Shown here: positions 1 through 9,198 of the stretch, one piece after another
Layout: the number at the start of each line of letters is the position of its first letter
How positions within the stretch are numbered: position 1 is the first letter of the stretch
Origin: Leisingera sp. ANG-M7
GTDB lineage: Bacteria > Pseudomonadota > Alphaproteobacteria > Rhodobacterales > Rhodobacteraceae
Length of the DNA stretch: 64,000 nt
Direction of reading: 5' to 3'
Assembly: GCF_000813965.1 (NCBI RefSeq)
Contig: NZ_JWLI01000011.1
Coordinates: forward strand, 214,109 to 278,108
Made by a program: the position numbers and the translations under genes
The notes under the pieces: model-generated
Databases searched by the model: none
Told to the model about the DNA's origin: nothing
What the model saw: only the letters and a program-made list of their open reading frames with translations

Positions 1-120
1 CGCGTTGACGGCGTCCTCAAAGAACATCTCGTAGAAATCGCCCATCCGGTAAAACAGCAGCGCATCGGCGTGCGCTTCTTTGATCTCAAGATACTGCGCC
101 ATCATGGGCGTTACGGTCAT
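1..120 (-). CDS. mutS: DNA mismatch repair protein MutS, N-terminal fragment
   Basis: Only the first 40 codons lie in the window, and the gene runs off the left edge. The translation contains the MutS mismatch-recognition N-terminus: a '[10 protein letters not shown]' start, '[14 protein letters not shown]' and 'EDAV'. The Phe-x-Glu motif, where Phe stacks on the mismatched base, normally follows in this N-terminal domain. MutS is the ATPase that finds mismatches and recruits MutL. The start is the ATG whose complement ends at 120. The flagellin gene downstream on the + coordinate is read on the same strand toward mutS. The identification is confident despite the short fragment because this N-terminus is strongly conserved. 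Confidence 0.9.
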   Translation of the reverse strand, partial: MTVTPMMAQYLEIKEAHADALLFYRMGDFYEMFFEDAVNA

Positions 121-189
121 TGGAGGTCCCCCGGGGTCGTCTTTGCAAGACATCTACAATGGGGGCGGAGCGAGGAAAACCCGGATATG

Positions 190-215
190 GCTGCCGCCAG
201 AGAGCCGGCGGCAGC
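190..215 (-). terminator. Hairpin after the flagellin gene
   Basis: A perfect 9-bp stem (GCTGCCGCC / GGCGGCAGC) with an 8-nt loop begins just past the flagellin stop codon. Read on the minus strand it is followed by a weak T-containing tail rather than a clean T run. It is a plausible terminator or mRNA-stabilising hairpin between flagellin and mutS. Confidence 0.45.
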
Positions 216-221
216 CTGCTG

Positions 222-1055
222 TCAGTAGAGGTTGCGCAGCGTGTCAGGCATCGTGTTGACGATGGAGAGCGACAGGGTGCTCAGCTGCTGTTGTGCCTGC
301 AGGGCCAACAGCTTTGTCGCAGCTTCCTCCATGCTGGTGTCGATCATCGAGCTGACACCCCGTGTGAGCGCATCCGACTGCCTGCTGACATAGTCCCCTT
401 GGCCGGCAAGCTGATTGGCGCTGGAGCCCAGGGCGGCCGATCCTTCGATTGCGTAGGCCAGAAAGCCCTCGATTTCGCCCAAGGCGGTCAAGGCGCTGGC
501 ACCGTCGGTGATCGCGGTCCGGTTGCCGAGATCGAATTGCGGGCTGCTTTCAAAGTCCACACCGTCAACGCTGAGGGTGCTGAGGCTGCCGTCGCTGGAA
601 ATCGCAGACGGCACTGTCAGCCCGGTGCCGCCGGCACCGTCGACATCGGTCTTCAGCAAGTTGACCCCGTTAAAGCCGGAAGACGAGATGATCGAATTGA
701 TCTGCTCGGTCTTCTTTGCCATGGCAGCTTCATATTTACTGAAGTCACCCATGCCGCTGCTGGCCATGATTGCAAGTGACCGCATTTCAGTCAGGGTTTC
801 GGTGATCTGCTCTGCTCCAGCGGAGGCAACCGCCACGGTGGCCTCGCCCAGCGACAATGAGTCCGACACCGAGCGCAAACCGGAAATATCCGAATTCATC
901 AGTTCGGAAATCGCCCAGAGGGCCGCATTGTCTTGTGCGGTATTAATGTTCTGACCGGTGGAAATGCTGTCTTGCGTTTGGCTGAGCTGAGAATTGACTC
1001 CGCCCAATGTCTGCAAGGCCACCATTGCACCGGAATTGTTGTGGAAGCTTATCAT
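222..1055 (-). CDS. Flagellin
   Basis: A 277-residue flagellin, the extracellular filament subunit. The N-terminal D0/D1 helix ('NNSGAMVALQTLGGVNSQL', 'SISTGQNI', 'DNAALWAISELMNSD') and the C-terminal D1/D0 helix ('LLALQAQQQLSTLSLSIVN') match alphaproteobacterial flagellins, with a short variable centre. It lacks a signal peptide, as expected for type III export. It stands alone beside mutS and not in a flagellar cluster, so it may be a secondary flagellin paralogue. The start ATG at 1055 has an AAGGAAAAGTGAGGA ribosome site. A candidate sigma-28 promoter lies about 180 bp upstream, leaving a long 5' UTR with a CACCTG/CAGGTG hairpin near 1150-1166. Confidence 0.93.
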   Translation of the reverse strand: MISFHNNSGAMVALQTLGGVNSQLSQTQDSISTGQNINTAQDNAALWAISELMNSDISGLRSVSDSLSLGEATVAVASAGAEQITETLTEMRSLAIMASSGMGDFSKYEAAMAKKTEQINSIISSSGFNGVNLLKTDVDGAGGTGLTVPSAISSDGSLSTLSVDGVDFESSPQFDLGNRTAITDGASALTALGEIEGFLAYAIEGSAALGSSANQLAGQGDYVSRQSDALTRGVSSMIDTSMEEAATKLLALQAQQQLSTLSLSIVNTMPDTLRNLY

Positions 1056-1232
1056 TCCTCACTTTTCCTTTGATCCTATGCCCTTACCGGGCGGACAGTT
1101 GCCATTCTGACCATTGCTTGCAGGCCCCTGATTTCCCGGCCTCAGCGCCACCTGAAAGACAGGTGCGCATTAATAACTATTAAGAAAATACAGCATTCCG
1201 CGGTCTGCTTTGAGGCGAAAACCTGACGGAAT

Positions 1233-1259
1233 CTATCGTCTTTTAGCCGTTTTTTTCTA
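1233..1259 (-). promoter_or_regulatory. Candidate sigma-28 (FliA) promoter for flagellin
   Basis: On the minus strand the sequence reads TAGA, exactly 15 nt, then GACGATAG. The FliA consensus is TAAA-N15-GCCGATAA, so each element carries small deviations but the spacing is exact. It points toward the flagellin gene, which makes functional sense. Transcription would start near 1225. Confidence 0.45.
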
Positions 1260-1352
1260 AAATCTGGCGATACAGATTCTTGAAACCGCGGATTGAGGGG
1301 CGTCGTGGGCTGGGCTAAGACGGTCCGCGACGAGGAGAGGACACGAGATTAA

Positions 1353-3608
1353 ATGCCCAAGAACAAGATCACCGATGAAGAAGCCCTGGCGTTCCACCTG
1401 GAGCCGTCTCCGGGCAAATGGGAGATCAATGCGACCGTCCCGATGACCACACAGCGGGATCTGTCGCTGGCGTATTCTCCGGGTGTTGCAGTGCCTTGTG
1501 AGGCAATCGCGGAAAATCCCGAAACCGCTTATGACTATACCAACAAGGGCAACCTTGTTGCGGTGATCTCCAACGGGACGGCTGTTCTGGGGCTGGGCAA
1601 CCTCGGCGCGCTTGGCTCCAAGCCGGTCATGGAAGGCAAGTCCGTTCTGTTCAAACGGTTCGCTGACGTCAATTCGATCGACATCGAGCTGGACACAGAA
1701 GACCCGGACAAGTTCATAGAAGCGGTCAAGCTGATGGGGCCGACCTTTGGCGGCATCAACCTGGAAGATATCAAGGCGCCCGAGTGTTTCATCATTGAGC
1801 AGAAGCTCAAGGAAGAGATGGACATTCCGGTGTTCCACGATGACCAGCACGGTACGGCGGTAATCTGTGCCGCGGGTCTGATCAACGCGCTGCATTTGTC
1901 TGGCAAGAAAATCGAGGACGTGAAGATTGTCCTCAATGGTGCCGGCGCGGCAGGTATCGCCTGTATCGAACTGCTGAAGGCGATGGGCGCACGGCATGAG
2001 AACTGTATCGTCTGCGACACCAAGGGCGTAATCTACCAGGGCCGCACCGAGGGGATGAACCAGTGGAAATCGGCGCATGCAATCAGCACCGATCTGCGTA
2101 CCCTGGAGGAAGCGATGCGCGGTGCCGATGTGTTCCTGGGCGTTTCGGTCAAAGGTGCGGTGACCCAGGATATGGTCGCCTCCATGGCCGATAATCCGGT
2201 GATCTTTGCCATGGCCAACCCTGATCCGGAAATCACTCCGGAAGAGGCGCACGAAGTGCGGGTGGATGCCATTGTTGCCACTGGCCGGTCGGATTACCCG
2301 AACCAGGTCAACAACGTGTTGGGCTTTCCCTATCTGTTCCGGGGTGCGCTGGACATTCATGCCCGGGCCATCAATGACGAGATGAAGATTGCCTGCGCCC
2401 ATGCACTGGCGGCGCTGGCGCGCGAGGATGTGCCGGATGAGGTGGCGCTGGCCTATGGCAAGTCGCTGACCTTTGGCCGTGATTACATCATTCCGACCCC
2501 GTTTGATCCGCGTTTGATCCACCGGATCCCGCCGGCCGTGGCCAAGGCGGGTATGGATACCGGTGCGGCGCGGCGCCCCATAGTGGACATGGATGCCTAT
2601 GAGGTTGGCTTGAAATCCCGGATGGATCCGACGGCGTCGATCCTGCGCGGCCTGAACGCCCGGGCGCGCTCCGCCCAGTCACGGATGATCTTTGCCGAGG
2701 GTGACGATCCCAGAGCGCTGCGTGCCGCAGTGATGTACCAGCGCTCCGGCTTTGGCAAATCGCTGGTTGTTGGCCGTCAGGAAGACGTGCGGGTCAAGCT
2801 GGAGAAAGCCGGCCTTGGAGATGCGGTGCGCGAGCTGGAAATTGTTAACGCAGCCAACACGCCGCATTTCGAGATGTATAAGGATTTTCTGTACAACCGC
2901 CTGCAGCGCAAAGGTTTTGACCGAAAGGACATCCACCGCCTGGTAGGCCGTGACAGGCATGTGTTCTCCAGCTTGATGCTGGCGCATGGTCATGGCGATG
3001 GTCTGGTCACCGGTGCAACCCGGAAGTCGGCGCATGTGCTGGACCGGATCAACCATGTGTTTGACGCCGATGCCGACCACGGTGTGGCAGGTGTGACTGC
3101 ACTGCTGCACAAGGGCCGGATCGTGCTGATTGGTGACACGCTGGTGCACGAATGGCCGGATGAAAACCACCTGGCGAACATCGCAGAGCGCGCCGCCGTG
3201 GTTGCCCGCCACATGGGGCTTGAGCCGCGAGTGGCCTTTGTCAGCTTCTCAACTTTCGGTTATCCGGTATCGGAGCGTGCTGAAAAGATGCACGTCGCGC
3301 CAACCGTTCTGGATAAGCGCGGTGTGGATTTTGAGTATGAAGGCGAGATGACCGTCGATGTTGCCTTGAATGAGCGTGCGCAGCGGTACTACCCGTTCCA
3401 GCGTCTGACCGGCCCGGCCAACATCCTGATCGTGCCGGCCCGCCACTCTGCTTCCATTTCAGTAAAACTGATGCAGGAAATGGGCGGCGCCACGGTGATC
3501 GGTCCGATCCTGTCCGGCATCGACAAGCCAATCCAGATCTGCTCGACCACTTCTACCACCAATGACATTCTGAATATGGCGGTGCTGGCGGCATGCAACA
3601 TCGGGTGA
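1353..3608 (+). CDS. maeB: NADP-dependent malic enzyme (MaeB type)
   Basis: A 751-residue cytosolic malic enzyme that decarboxylates malate to pyruvate with NAD(P). Residues about 1-430 form the malic enzyme part ('LAYSPGVAVPC', 'DDQHGTAVI', Rossmann motif 'LNGAGAAGIA', 'AMANPDPEI'). Residues about 430-751 form a phosphotransacetylase-like domain ('MIFAEGDDPR', 'THGHGDG'-like region, 'CSTTSTTNDILNMA'). In MaeB enzymes of this length the second domain is thought to be regulatory and to respond to acetyl-CoA, not to act as an active Pta. The length is typical for the fused family. An AGGAGAGG-like site lies upstream of the ATG. The sugar kinase gene follows after 6 bp, so the two are probably cotranscribed. 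Confidence 0.95.
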   Translation: MPKNKITDEEALAFHLEPSPGKWEINATVPMTTQRDLSLAYSPGVAVPCEAIAENPETAYDYTNKGNLVAVISNGTAVLGLGNLGALGSKPVMEGKSVLFKRFADVNSIDIELDTEDPDKFIEAVKLMGPTFGGINLEDIKAPECFIIEQKLKEEMDIPVFHDDQHGTAVICAAGLINALHLSGKKIEDVKIVLNGAGAAGIACIELLKAMGARHENCIVCDTKGVIYQGRTEGMNQWKSAHAISTDLRTLEEAMRGADVFLGVSVKGAVTQDMVASMADNPVIFAMANPDPEITPEEAHEVRVDAIVATGRSDYPNQVNNVLGFPYLFRGALDIHARAINDEMKIACAHALAALAREDVPDEVALAYGKSLTFGRDYIIPTPFDPRLIHRIPPAVAKAGMDTGAARRPIVDMDAYEVGLKSRMDPTASILRGLNARARSAQSRMIFAEGDDPRALRAAVMYQRSGFGKSLVVGRQEDVRVKLEKAGLGDAVRELEIVNAANTPHFEMYKDFLYNRLQRKGFDRKDIHRLVGRDRHVFSSLMLAHGHGDGLVTGATRKSAHVLDRINHVFDADADHGVAGVTALLHKGRIVLIGDTLVHEWPDENHLANIAERAAVVARHMGLEPRVAFVSFSTFGYPVSERAEKMHVAPTVLDKRGVDFEYEGEMTVDVALNERAQRYYPFQRLTGPANILIVPARHSASISVKLMQEMGGATVIGPILSGIDKPIQICSTTSTTNDILNMAVLAACNIG

Positions 3609-3614
3609 TCTGAT

Positions 3615-4487
3615 ATGGCAATCTGGAATCTCGGCTCGATCAATGCGGACATGGTCTACGCTATGCCGCATCTGCCGGCGGCGGGGGAAACCCTGGCCGC
3701 TCTGAGTCTTGACCGCTTTCTTGGCGGCAAGGGCGCAAACATGTCGGTGGCTGCGACCCGCGCAGGCAGCGGAGTGCATCATATCGGCGCCGTAGGGCCA
3801 GATGGTGCATGGGCAATTGACCGTCTGAGCGCGTATGGTGTCGGGACGGACCACATCGCACAGGTTGAGGTGCCAACCGGACATGCGATTATCGCGGTGG
3901 AACCGGAAGGGGAGAACCAGATCATCCTGTTCCCTGGCGCCAATCGGGCTTTGAGCCAAGAGCAGGTGGCTGAGGCTCTGTCCCAAGCTGATTCCGGAGA
4001 CATCCTGGTCTTGCAGAACGAAACAAGCATGCAGGCAGAGGCTGCGCAGCAGGGCCGGCAAAAGGGCATGCGCGTTTGTTACGCCGCTGCCCCGTTTGAT
4101 GCAGATGCCGTACAGGCGGTTCTGCCCTATTTGGACTTTCTGATCCTGAATGAGGTCGAGGCCCAACAGCTTCAGCAGGCCACGGGAAAGGAGCCCGGGG
4201 AGTTGGGCATTAAGGACGTGATCATTACCTTGGGTTCCAGGGGCGCGCGGCACATTGACGGGGTTACAGGCACAGTCCGTGATGTTCCTGCCTTGCCGGT
4301 CAAGCCAGTAGATACAACCGGTGCAGGCGATACGTTCACAGGCTTTGTCCTGTCAGGCTTGGACTTGGGTCTTAACATTGCGGAAGCAATGGAACAGGCC
4401 AGCTGCGCCGGGGCGCTTATGGTTACGCGCCGGGGCACGGCTGATGTCATTCCAACTTTGGACGAAGTTCAAGCCGCCGCGTTCTAA
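3615..4487 (+). CDS. PfkB-family sugar kinase (ribokinase-like)
   Basis: A 290-residue PfkB carbohydrate kinase. The first family signature is visible as 'GGKGANMSVAATRAG' and the second as 'DTTGAGDTFTGFVLSGL', where the Asp in GAGD is the catalytic base. An anion-hole GAGD and 'NEVEAQQL' are typical of ribokinases, so phosphorylation of ribose or another pentose is likely, but the substrate cannot be fixed from sequence. Its ATG lies 6 bp after the malic enzyme stop, with a poor ribosome site, which suggests translational coupling. No sugar transporter lies nearby. Confidence 0.88.
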   Translation: MAIWNLGSINADMVYAMPHLPAAGETLAALSLDRFLGGKGANMSVAATRAGSGVHHIGAVGPDGAWAIDRLSAYGVGTDHIAQVEVPTGHAIIAVEPEGENQIILFPGANRALSQEQVAEALSQADSGDILVLQNETSMQAEAAQQGRQKGMRVCYAAAPFDADAVQAVLPYLDFLILNEVEAQQLQQATGKEPGELGIKDVIITLGSRGARHIDGVTGTVRDVPALPVKPVDTTGAGDTFTGFVLSGLDLGLNIAEAMEQASCAGALMVTRRGTADVIPTLDEVQAAAF

Positions 4488-4504
4488 TTCAGGACGGCTT
4501 AGAC

Positions 4505-5170
4505 TCAGTGGCCCTTGGCAAACGGGGCCGCGCTGCCCCAAAGCTTCGCGACCCTGGCGTCCCGCCCGCAGGCTTGGCGGTAACGCTTGTAAGCTTCTGC
4601 CTGCCGTTTGGGGCCGAACCGCGTAAACACCAGGCTTTGACCCTTGTAATAGTCTTGGTGGTAGTCTTCCGCCTTATAGAACGTTCGGGTTTCCAGAACC
4701 GGGGTAACGATGTTCTGCCCCAAGGCGTGCTGTGCTTCGGCCTTTACCTCTTTCGCCAGTGCTTTTTCTTCCGAGTTGGAGACAAAGATTGCGGTGCGGT
4801 AACTGTCCCCGCGGTCACAGAATTGGCCACCTGCGTCTGTCGGATCAACAGATCGGAAAAACAATTCCAGCAGCCGCTTGCGAGAGACTTTGGCGGGGTC
4901 GAATGCTATTTGTACGGCCTCATAATGACCCGTCCCACCACGGGTAACGTCCATATAAGTGGGGTTCTGCGTCTTGCCGCCGGTGTATCCAGACACGGCT
5001 TCGATGACGCCGGGCACACTTTCGAAATCGCTTTCGACGCACCAGAAACAGCCACCGGCGACGGTCAGAACTTCTGTTGCCTGAGCGCGCGCCGGGTTGC
5101 TGTGCGCGACAAGGCCGATGGCAATTAGACTGGTAAGTACAAAAGGTTTCAGTTTCTCCAGAACTCGCAT
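4505..5170 (-). CDS. msrA: Peptide-methionine (S)-S-oxide reductase, exported
   Basis: MsrA reduces methionine-S-sulfoxide in damaged proteins. The signature 'GGCFWCVE' supplies the catalytic Cys, followed by 'SGYTGG', 'YEAVQIAFDP' and 'AEDYHQDYY'. An N-terminal hydrophobic segment ending in 'ANPARAQA'-like residues ('SNPARAQA') is a Sec signal peptide, so it acts in the periplasm. The ATG at 5170 is preferred because GGAG lies 7 nt upstream and the signal peptide then begins with a short basic region. An alternative ATG at 5182 adds four residues. It converges with the sugar kinase gene. Confidence 0.93.
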   Translation of the reverse strand: MRVLEKLKPFVLTSLIAIGLVAHSNPARAQATEVLTVAGGCFWCVESDFESVPGVIEAVSGYTGGKTQNPTYMDVTRGGTGHYEAVQIAFDPAKVSRKRLLELFFRSVDPTDAGGQFCDRGDSYRTAIFVSNSEEKALAKEVKAEAQHALGQNIVTPVLETRTFYKAEDYHQDYYKGQSLVFTRFGPKRQAEAYKRYRQACGRDARVAKLWGSAAPFAKGH

Positions 5171-5318
5171 TTCCGACTCCATGCTGCCTTGCTGACAGCC
5201 TGCCGGCTGCAGAGGGTTCTCTCAACCCGGCAAGTCAGGATTTCACGGACTGGTGACAGCACGTTATCGTTTGGATTCCGGATCCAATCTTACTAACGTG
5301 CCGGCCAAGGAGGATCCC

Positions 5319-6227
5319 ATGAGCGATAAAATGAGCACCCATCAGGCTGAGGAAGATCAGCGCAACGAAGAGATCCTGATCTATCTGAATGGTGAAATTG
5401 TACCCAAGACCGAGGCCAAGGTTAGTGTGTATGACAGCGGGTTCATGCTGGGCGACGGCGTGTGGGAGGGGCTGCGATTGTACAATGGCACCTGGGCGTT
5501 CATGGATGAGCATCTCGACCGGCTGTTTGAGGCTGCCAAGGCAATAGATCTGGACATTGGCCTGGACCGAAACGGTGTAAAAAATGCTTTGTTTGAGACG
5601 CAAAATGCCAATGGGATGACGACCGATGCCCATGCCCGGCTGATGGTGACGCGCGGTGTGAAAACCCGGCCGTTCCAGCATCCTTCGCTGTCGCGCCAGG
5701 GGCCGACGATAACCATTATCATGGAGCATTCCCGCCCCAATCTGCCGCGCCCCATCAAGCTGGCGACAGTGCCGCATATTCGCGGACTGCCGATGACGCA
5801 GGATCCCAAGCTCAACTCTCATTCCAAGCTGAACTGCATCCTTGCCTGCATCGCGGCGGAGAAGGCCGGCGCAGATGAGGCGCTGATGCTGGACATGAAT
5901 GGCTTTGTGAATACCACCAACGCCTGCAACTTCTTCATCGTACGCAAGGGGGAGGTTTGGACCTCCACCGGCGATTACTGCATGAATGGGATTACCCGGC
6001 AAAAGGTGATCGATCTCTGCCGTGAAAACGGGATCCCGGTTTACGAGAGGAATTACTCTCTGGTGGACACATATGGCGCGGACGAGGCCTTTCTCACCGG
6101 GACCTTTGGCGCGCAGACGCCGGTGGGCAGCATTGATGGCCGTCAGATCGGCGAGGGGCAAATGGGTCCGGTGACAGAGCGCATCCGCGGTCTCTACAAA
6201 GCGCTGATCGGGAAGGAGTGCGCCTGA
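5319..6227 (+). CDS. Class IV PLP aminotransferase (BCAT/D-amino acid transaminase-like)
   Basis: A 302-residue fold-type IV aminotransferase. Visible landmarks are 'YDSGFMLGDGVWEGLRLYNG', the lysine region 'SHSKLNCILA' carrying the PLP-binding Lys, 'EALMLDMNGFVNTTNACNFF' and 'EAFLTGTFGAQTPV'. These match branched-chain aminotransferases and D-alanine transaminases, and the exact substrate is open. The start at 5319 follows AAGGAGG with good spacing, so an upstream in-frame ATG at 5253 is rejected. The stop overlaps the next gene's ATG by one base (TGATG), so the two are translationally coupled. Confidence 0.9.
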   Translation: MSDKMSTHQAEEDQRNEEILIYLNGEIVPKTEAKVSVYDSGFMLGDGVWEGLRLYNGTWAFMDEHLDRLFEAAKAIDLDIGLDRNGVKNALFETQNANGMTTDAHARLMVTRGVKTRPFQHPSLSRQGPTITIIMEHSRPNLPRPIKLATVPHIRGLPMTQDPKLNSHSKLNCILACIAAEKAGADEALMLDMNGFVNTTNACNFFIVRKGEVWTSTGDYCMNGITRQKVIDLCRENGIPVYERNYSLVDTYGADEAFLTGTFGAQTPVGSIDGRQIGEGQMGPVTERIRGLYKALIGKECA

Positions 6228-6940
6228 TGCGGATTGCCATGTGGTCGGGTCCCCGGAATCTCTCGACGGCAATGATGTACGCTTTTGGCAACCGCGGCGA
6301 TTGCGCCGTAGTGGATGAGCCGTTTTACGCCGCCTATCTCGCGATGACCGGGCTCGATCACCCGATGCGTGCGGATATTCTGGAAAGTCAGCCGGAGGAT
6401 CCCGAGACCGTGGCGCAAGCGCTGCTGGGGCCGGTGCCGGCAGCCAAGCCGTTTTTTTATCAGAAGCATATGACCCAGCATATGATCCCGGGCGTGCCGC
6501 AGGATTGGATGCGGGATGTCACCAACGTCTTTCTGATCCGCCATCCGGCGCGGGTGATCGCGTCTTATGCAGCGAAACGGGAGAGCCCGGTGCTGGAGGA
6601 CATCGGCTTCCGCCAGCAGGCGGAGCTGTTTGATCTGGTGCGCAGCTGGGGGCAGGTGCCGGTAGTGGTGGACAGCCATGACATCCGCGAGGATCCGGCG
6701 GCCAAGCTGGAGCAGCTGTGTGAGATGATCGGGATGCCTTATTCACCGAAGATGCTGAGCTGGCCCAAAGGCGGCCACAAGGACGACGGCGTCTGGGCGG
6801 CGCATTGGTACGGCGCTGTCTGGACTTCCACCGGATTTGCGGGTCCCGAAGGACCGTTGCCGGACGTGCCGGAGGAGTTGCAGCCCGTCTTGCGAGCGGC
6901 GATGCCCTATTATGAACAGTTAAAGGACGCCAAAATCTGA
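6227..6940 (+). CDS. Sulfotransferase-like P-loop protein
   Basis: A 237-residue protein with a sulfotransferase fold. 'MWSGPRNLSTAMMYAF' near residue 5 matches the 5'-phosphosulfate loop, and 'RHPARVIASY' matches the 3'-phosphate loop of PAPS-binding enzymes. It is coupled to the class IV aminotransferase by a TGATG overlap. In databases this family is often labelled 'branched-chain aminotransferase-like', I believe because of this linkage and plant relatives. The pairing suggests a shared pathway that sulfates or otherwise handles an amine product, but that is inference. Confidence 0.72.
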   Translation: MRIAMWSGPRNLSTAMMYAFGNRGDCAVVDEPFYAAYLAMTGLDHPMRADILESQPEDPETVAQALLGPVPAAKPFFYQKHMTQHMIPGVPQDWMRDVTNVFLIRHPARVIASYAAKRESPVLEDIGFRQQAELFDLVRSWGQVPVVVDSHDIREDPAAKLEQLCEMIGMPYSPKMLSWPKGGHKDDGVWAAHWYGAVWTSTGFAGPEGPLPDVPEELQPVLRAAMPYYEQLKDAKI

Positions 6941-7009
6941 AGTGCAGAGTGGCTTTGTTCACTGCGCATGCGTCCACGCAAAGTAGTTCCACGAGCGTAG
7001 AGAAACGGA

Positions 7010-7294
7010 TCAGCCGATCAGTTTGCTCAGCTTCATGGCGACGCCCATGTCGCCGGAAATCTTGATCTTGCCCATCATGACTGCGGTCATTGGGTTGAGG
7101 TTTCCGGTGAGCAGTTTTTTCAAGTTCTCAGCAGACAACCGCAATGTGCAGTCTGTTTCGCAATCGCTGGTGCTGGCACTTCCATTCGACAGAACAATTA
7201 CACCGTCCGTTCCGCAATCGAATTTCAGCGATCCGTCGAAACTTTTCCCGGCCAAGCCATCCCGGATCCCAGCTGCTATTTCGTCCAGTGCCAT
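7010..7294 (-). CDS. SCP2 sterol-binding domain protein
   Basis: A 94-residue cytosolic protein made of one SCP2 domain ('SFDGSLKFDCGTDGVIVL', 'CTLRLSAENLKKLLTGNLNPMTAVMMGKIKISGDMGVAMKLSKLI'). The family binds lipids or acyl groups in a hydrophobic tunnel. Stand-alone bacterial members are common and poorly characterised. The ATG at 7294 is chosen because AGGAGG lies 6 nt upstream; an earlier ATG at 7309 overlaps that ribosome site. The gene lies alone, convergent with the sulfotransferase-like gene. Confidence 0.88.
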   Translation of the reverse strand: MALDEIAAGIRDGLAGKSFDGSLKFDCGTDGVIVLSNGSASTSDCETDCTLRLSAENLKKLLTGNLNPMTAVMMGKIKISGDMGVAMKLSKLIG

Positions 7295-7373
7295 CTTGTC
7301 CTCCTGCATTTTGCAAGAGGGTTAGGCAGAGGCATGATAACGGACAAGATTGACTAAGGGAAAGGCTGGTAGA

Positions 7374-7838
7374 TTACGCAGCGGCAAGTGCGGCCTTCGT
7401 CATCGGGCATGGCTGGCCGCCGTAGAATGCACTCAGAACCTTTTGGAATTCCGTCGGCGCGCCAGGTACGGCGGCAAACAACGTCATCGAGGAGCGCAGT
7501 TTCTTTGCGTCGATGCCGCCAAGGATTTGCGCGGCATCCTTGCCCTGATGAGAAAGTATGAGCCGACTGACCTCGACCAGTCGGGCTCGCAGTACCTCGT
7601 GGTTCAAATATGCTGTGGCTTCGGCCAGATCTTCGATCCCGTAAAGCTGCGCCATATGTGACCGGCCAAGTTCAGCCAGCTGGGGAAAGACGAACCACAT
7701 CCAGTGGCTCGTCTTCTGACCTGCAGAGAGTTCGCTCAGGACAGCAGCCCAAACTGTGTCCTGAGCTTCGACGAACATGTCCAGCTCTTCCGCGAAGTCG
7801 TCCTCGAACTCGCCGTCCATGTCGTCGTGGTCACTCAC
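7374..7838 (-). CDS. DUF1810 family protein
   Basis: A 154-residue protein with the DUF1810 hallmarks '[19 protein letters not shown]', '[18 protein letters not shown]' and 'SSMTLFAAV'. No reaction is established for the family. An acidic N-terminal extension (about 20 residues) precedes the domain. It begins with GTG at 7838, overlapping the argG stop by 4 nt (GTGA), so it is the second gene of an argG operon and probably translationally coupled. Confidence 0.88.
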   Translation of the reverse strand: MSDHDDMDGEFEDDFAEELDMFVEAQDTVWAAVLSELSAGQKTSHWMWFVFPQLAELGRSHMAQLYGIEDLAEATAYLNHEVLRARLVEVSRLILSHQGKDAAQILGGIDAKKLRSSMTLFAAVPGAPTEFQKVLSAFYGGQPCPMTKAALAAA

Positions 7839-9061
7839 TTCTTGATACGGCGTTCGCGGGCGGCCAGCAGTTTGAGACGCAGGGCGTTGAGCTGAATGAA
7901 ACCTGCGGCGTCCTTCTGATCGTAAGCGCCGGCGTCTTCCTCAAAGGTCACATGTGCCTCGGAGTAGAGCGAGTTTTCGGACCAGCGGCCAACGGTGTTC
8001 GCTGAGCCTTTGTAAAGCTTGACGCGGACGGTGCCGGAGACATGTTTCTGGCTTGCGTCGATGGCGGCCTGCAGCATCTCACGCTCGGGGCTGTACCAGA
8101 AGCCGTTGTAGATAAGCTCCGCGTATTGCGGCATCAGCTGGTCCTTCAGGTGCATTGCACCGCGGTCCATTGTGATGGATTCGATGCCGCGGTGGGCTTC
8201 CAGCATGATGGTGCCGCCCGGGGTTTCGTAGATGCCGCGGGACTTCATGCCGACAAAGCGGCCTTCGACCAGGTCAAGGCGGCCGATGCCGTGCTTGCGG
8301 CCGTATTCGTTCAGCGCAGTCAGGATGGTGGCTGGCGACATGGCTTCGCCGTTGATGGCAACCGGATCACCTTTTTCGAAGGTGATCTCGATGAATTCCG
8401 GTGTGTCCGGTGCGTCCTCGGGGTGGACGGTGCGCTGGTAGACGTAATCGGGCGCTTCCTGTGCCGGGTCTTCCAGTACCTTACCCTCGGAAGAGGTGTG
8501 CAGGAGGTTTGCATCGACCGAGAAGGGCGCCTCGCCGCGCTTGTCCTTGGCAACGGGGATCTGGTGCGCTTCGGCGAACTCCAGCAGGCGGGTACGCGAG
8601 GTCAGGTCCCATTCCCGCCAGGGGGCGATCACCTTGATGTCGGGGTTCAGCGCATAGGCGGCCAGTTCGAAGCGGACCTGGTCGTTGCCCTTACCGGTGG
8701 CGCCGTGGGCCACGGCGTCGGCGCCGGTGGCCTCAGCAATCTCAACCAAGCGTTTGGAGATCAGCGGGCGGGCGATGGAGGTGCCCAGCAGGTAGAGGCC
8801 TTCGTAAACCGCATTGGCGCGGAACATCGGGAACACGAAGTCGCGGACAAATTCCTCGCGCACATCTTCAATGAAGATGTTTTCCGGCTTGATGCCCAGC
8901 ATTTCCGCCTTCTTGCGGGCGGGCTCCAGCTCTTCACCCTGGCCGAGATCGGCGGTGAAGGTGACAACTTCGCAGCCGTATTCGGTCTGCAGCCATTTCA
9001 GGATGATCGAGGTGTCGAGGCCGCCGGAATAGGCGAGCACAACTTTCTTGGGCGCGGACAT
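7835..9061 (-). CDS. argG: Argininosuccinate synthase
   Basis: A 408-residue cytosolic enzyme that ligates citrulline and aspartate with ATP, the penultimate step of arginine synthesis. The N-terminal PP-loop '[16 protein letters not shown]' binds ATP. '[13 protein letters not shown]', '[19 protein letters not shown]' and '[11 protein letters not shown]' are family signatures. The ATG at 9061 is used because the protein then begins '[14 protein letters not shown]' as in homologues; a longer frame to 9328 passes through a palindrome and is not coding. It shares its upstream region, containing the palindrome, with a divergent membrane protein gene. Confidence 0.97.
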   Translation of the reverse strand: MSAPKKVVLAYSGGLDTSIILKWLQTEYGCEVVTFTADLGQGEELEPARKKAEMLGIKPENIFIEDVREEFVRDFVFPMFRANAVYEGLYLLGTSIARPLISKRLVEIAEATGADAVAHGATGKGNDQVRFELAAYALNPDIKVIAPWREWDLTSRTRLLEFAEAHQIPVAKDKRGEAPFSVDANLLHTSSEGKVLEDPAQEAPDYVYQRTVHPEDAPDTPEFIEITFEKGDPVAINGEAMSPATILTALNEYGRKHGIGRLDLVEGRFVGMKSRGIYETPGGTIMLEAHRGIESITMDRGAMHLKDQLMPQYAELIYNGFWYSPEREMLQAAIDASQKHVSGTVRVKLYKGSANTVGRWSENSLYSEAHVTFEEDAGAYDQKDAAGFIQLNALRLKLLAARERRIKK

Positions 9062-9132
9062 GGAATTCCCTCTCAGGTCAGAACGCCTGCGGCGTATCGG
9101 GTTTTGGTCGGAAGGGCAAGGATTTCCGGGGT

Positions 9133-9177
9133 TTTCTAATCTGCGGCGCACGCTTAACGTGCGCCGCAGATTAGAAA
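9133..9177. repeat. Perfect inverted repeat, 20-bp arms, 5-nt loop
   Basis: The arms at 9133-9152 and 9158-9177 are exact reverse complements around the loop CTTAA. The arm runs from TTTCTAATC into a GC-rich TGCGGCGCACG. It lies between the divergent starts of argG and the membrane protein gene and ends 21 bp before the latter's ATG. Possible roles are a transcription attenuator or insulator, an RNA structure at the 5' end of either mRNA, or a regulator site. Confidence 0.9.
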
Positions 9178-9198
9178 GATCTTTTGGAGAATACCCCA

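Noticed and set aside
1170..1183. CtrA site upstream of flagellin (TTAA-N6-TTAA)
   Set aside because: Spacing is six, not seven, and the trailing C is missing; in an A/T-rich leader this is likely chance.
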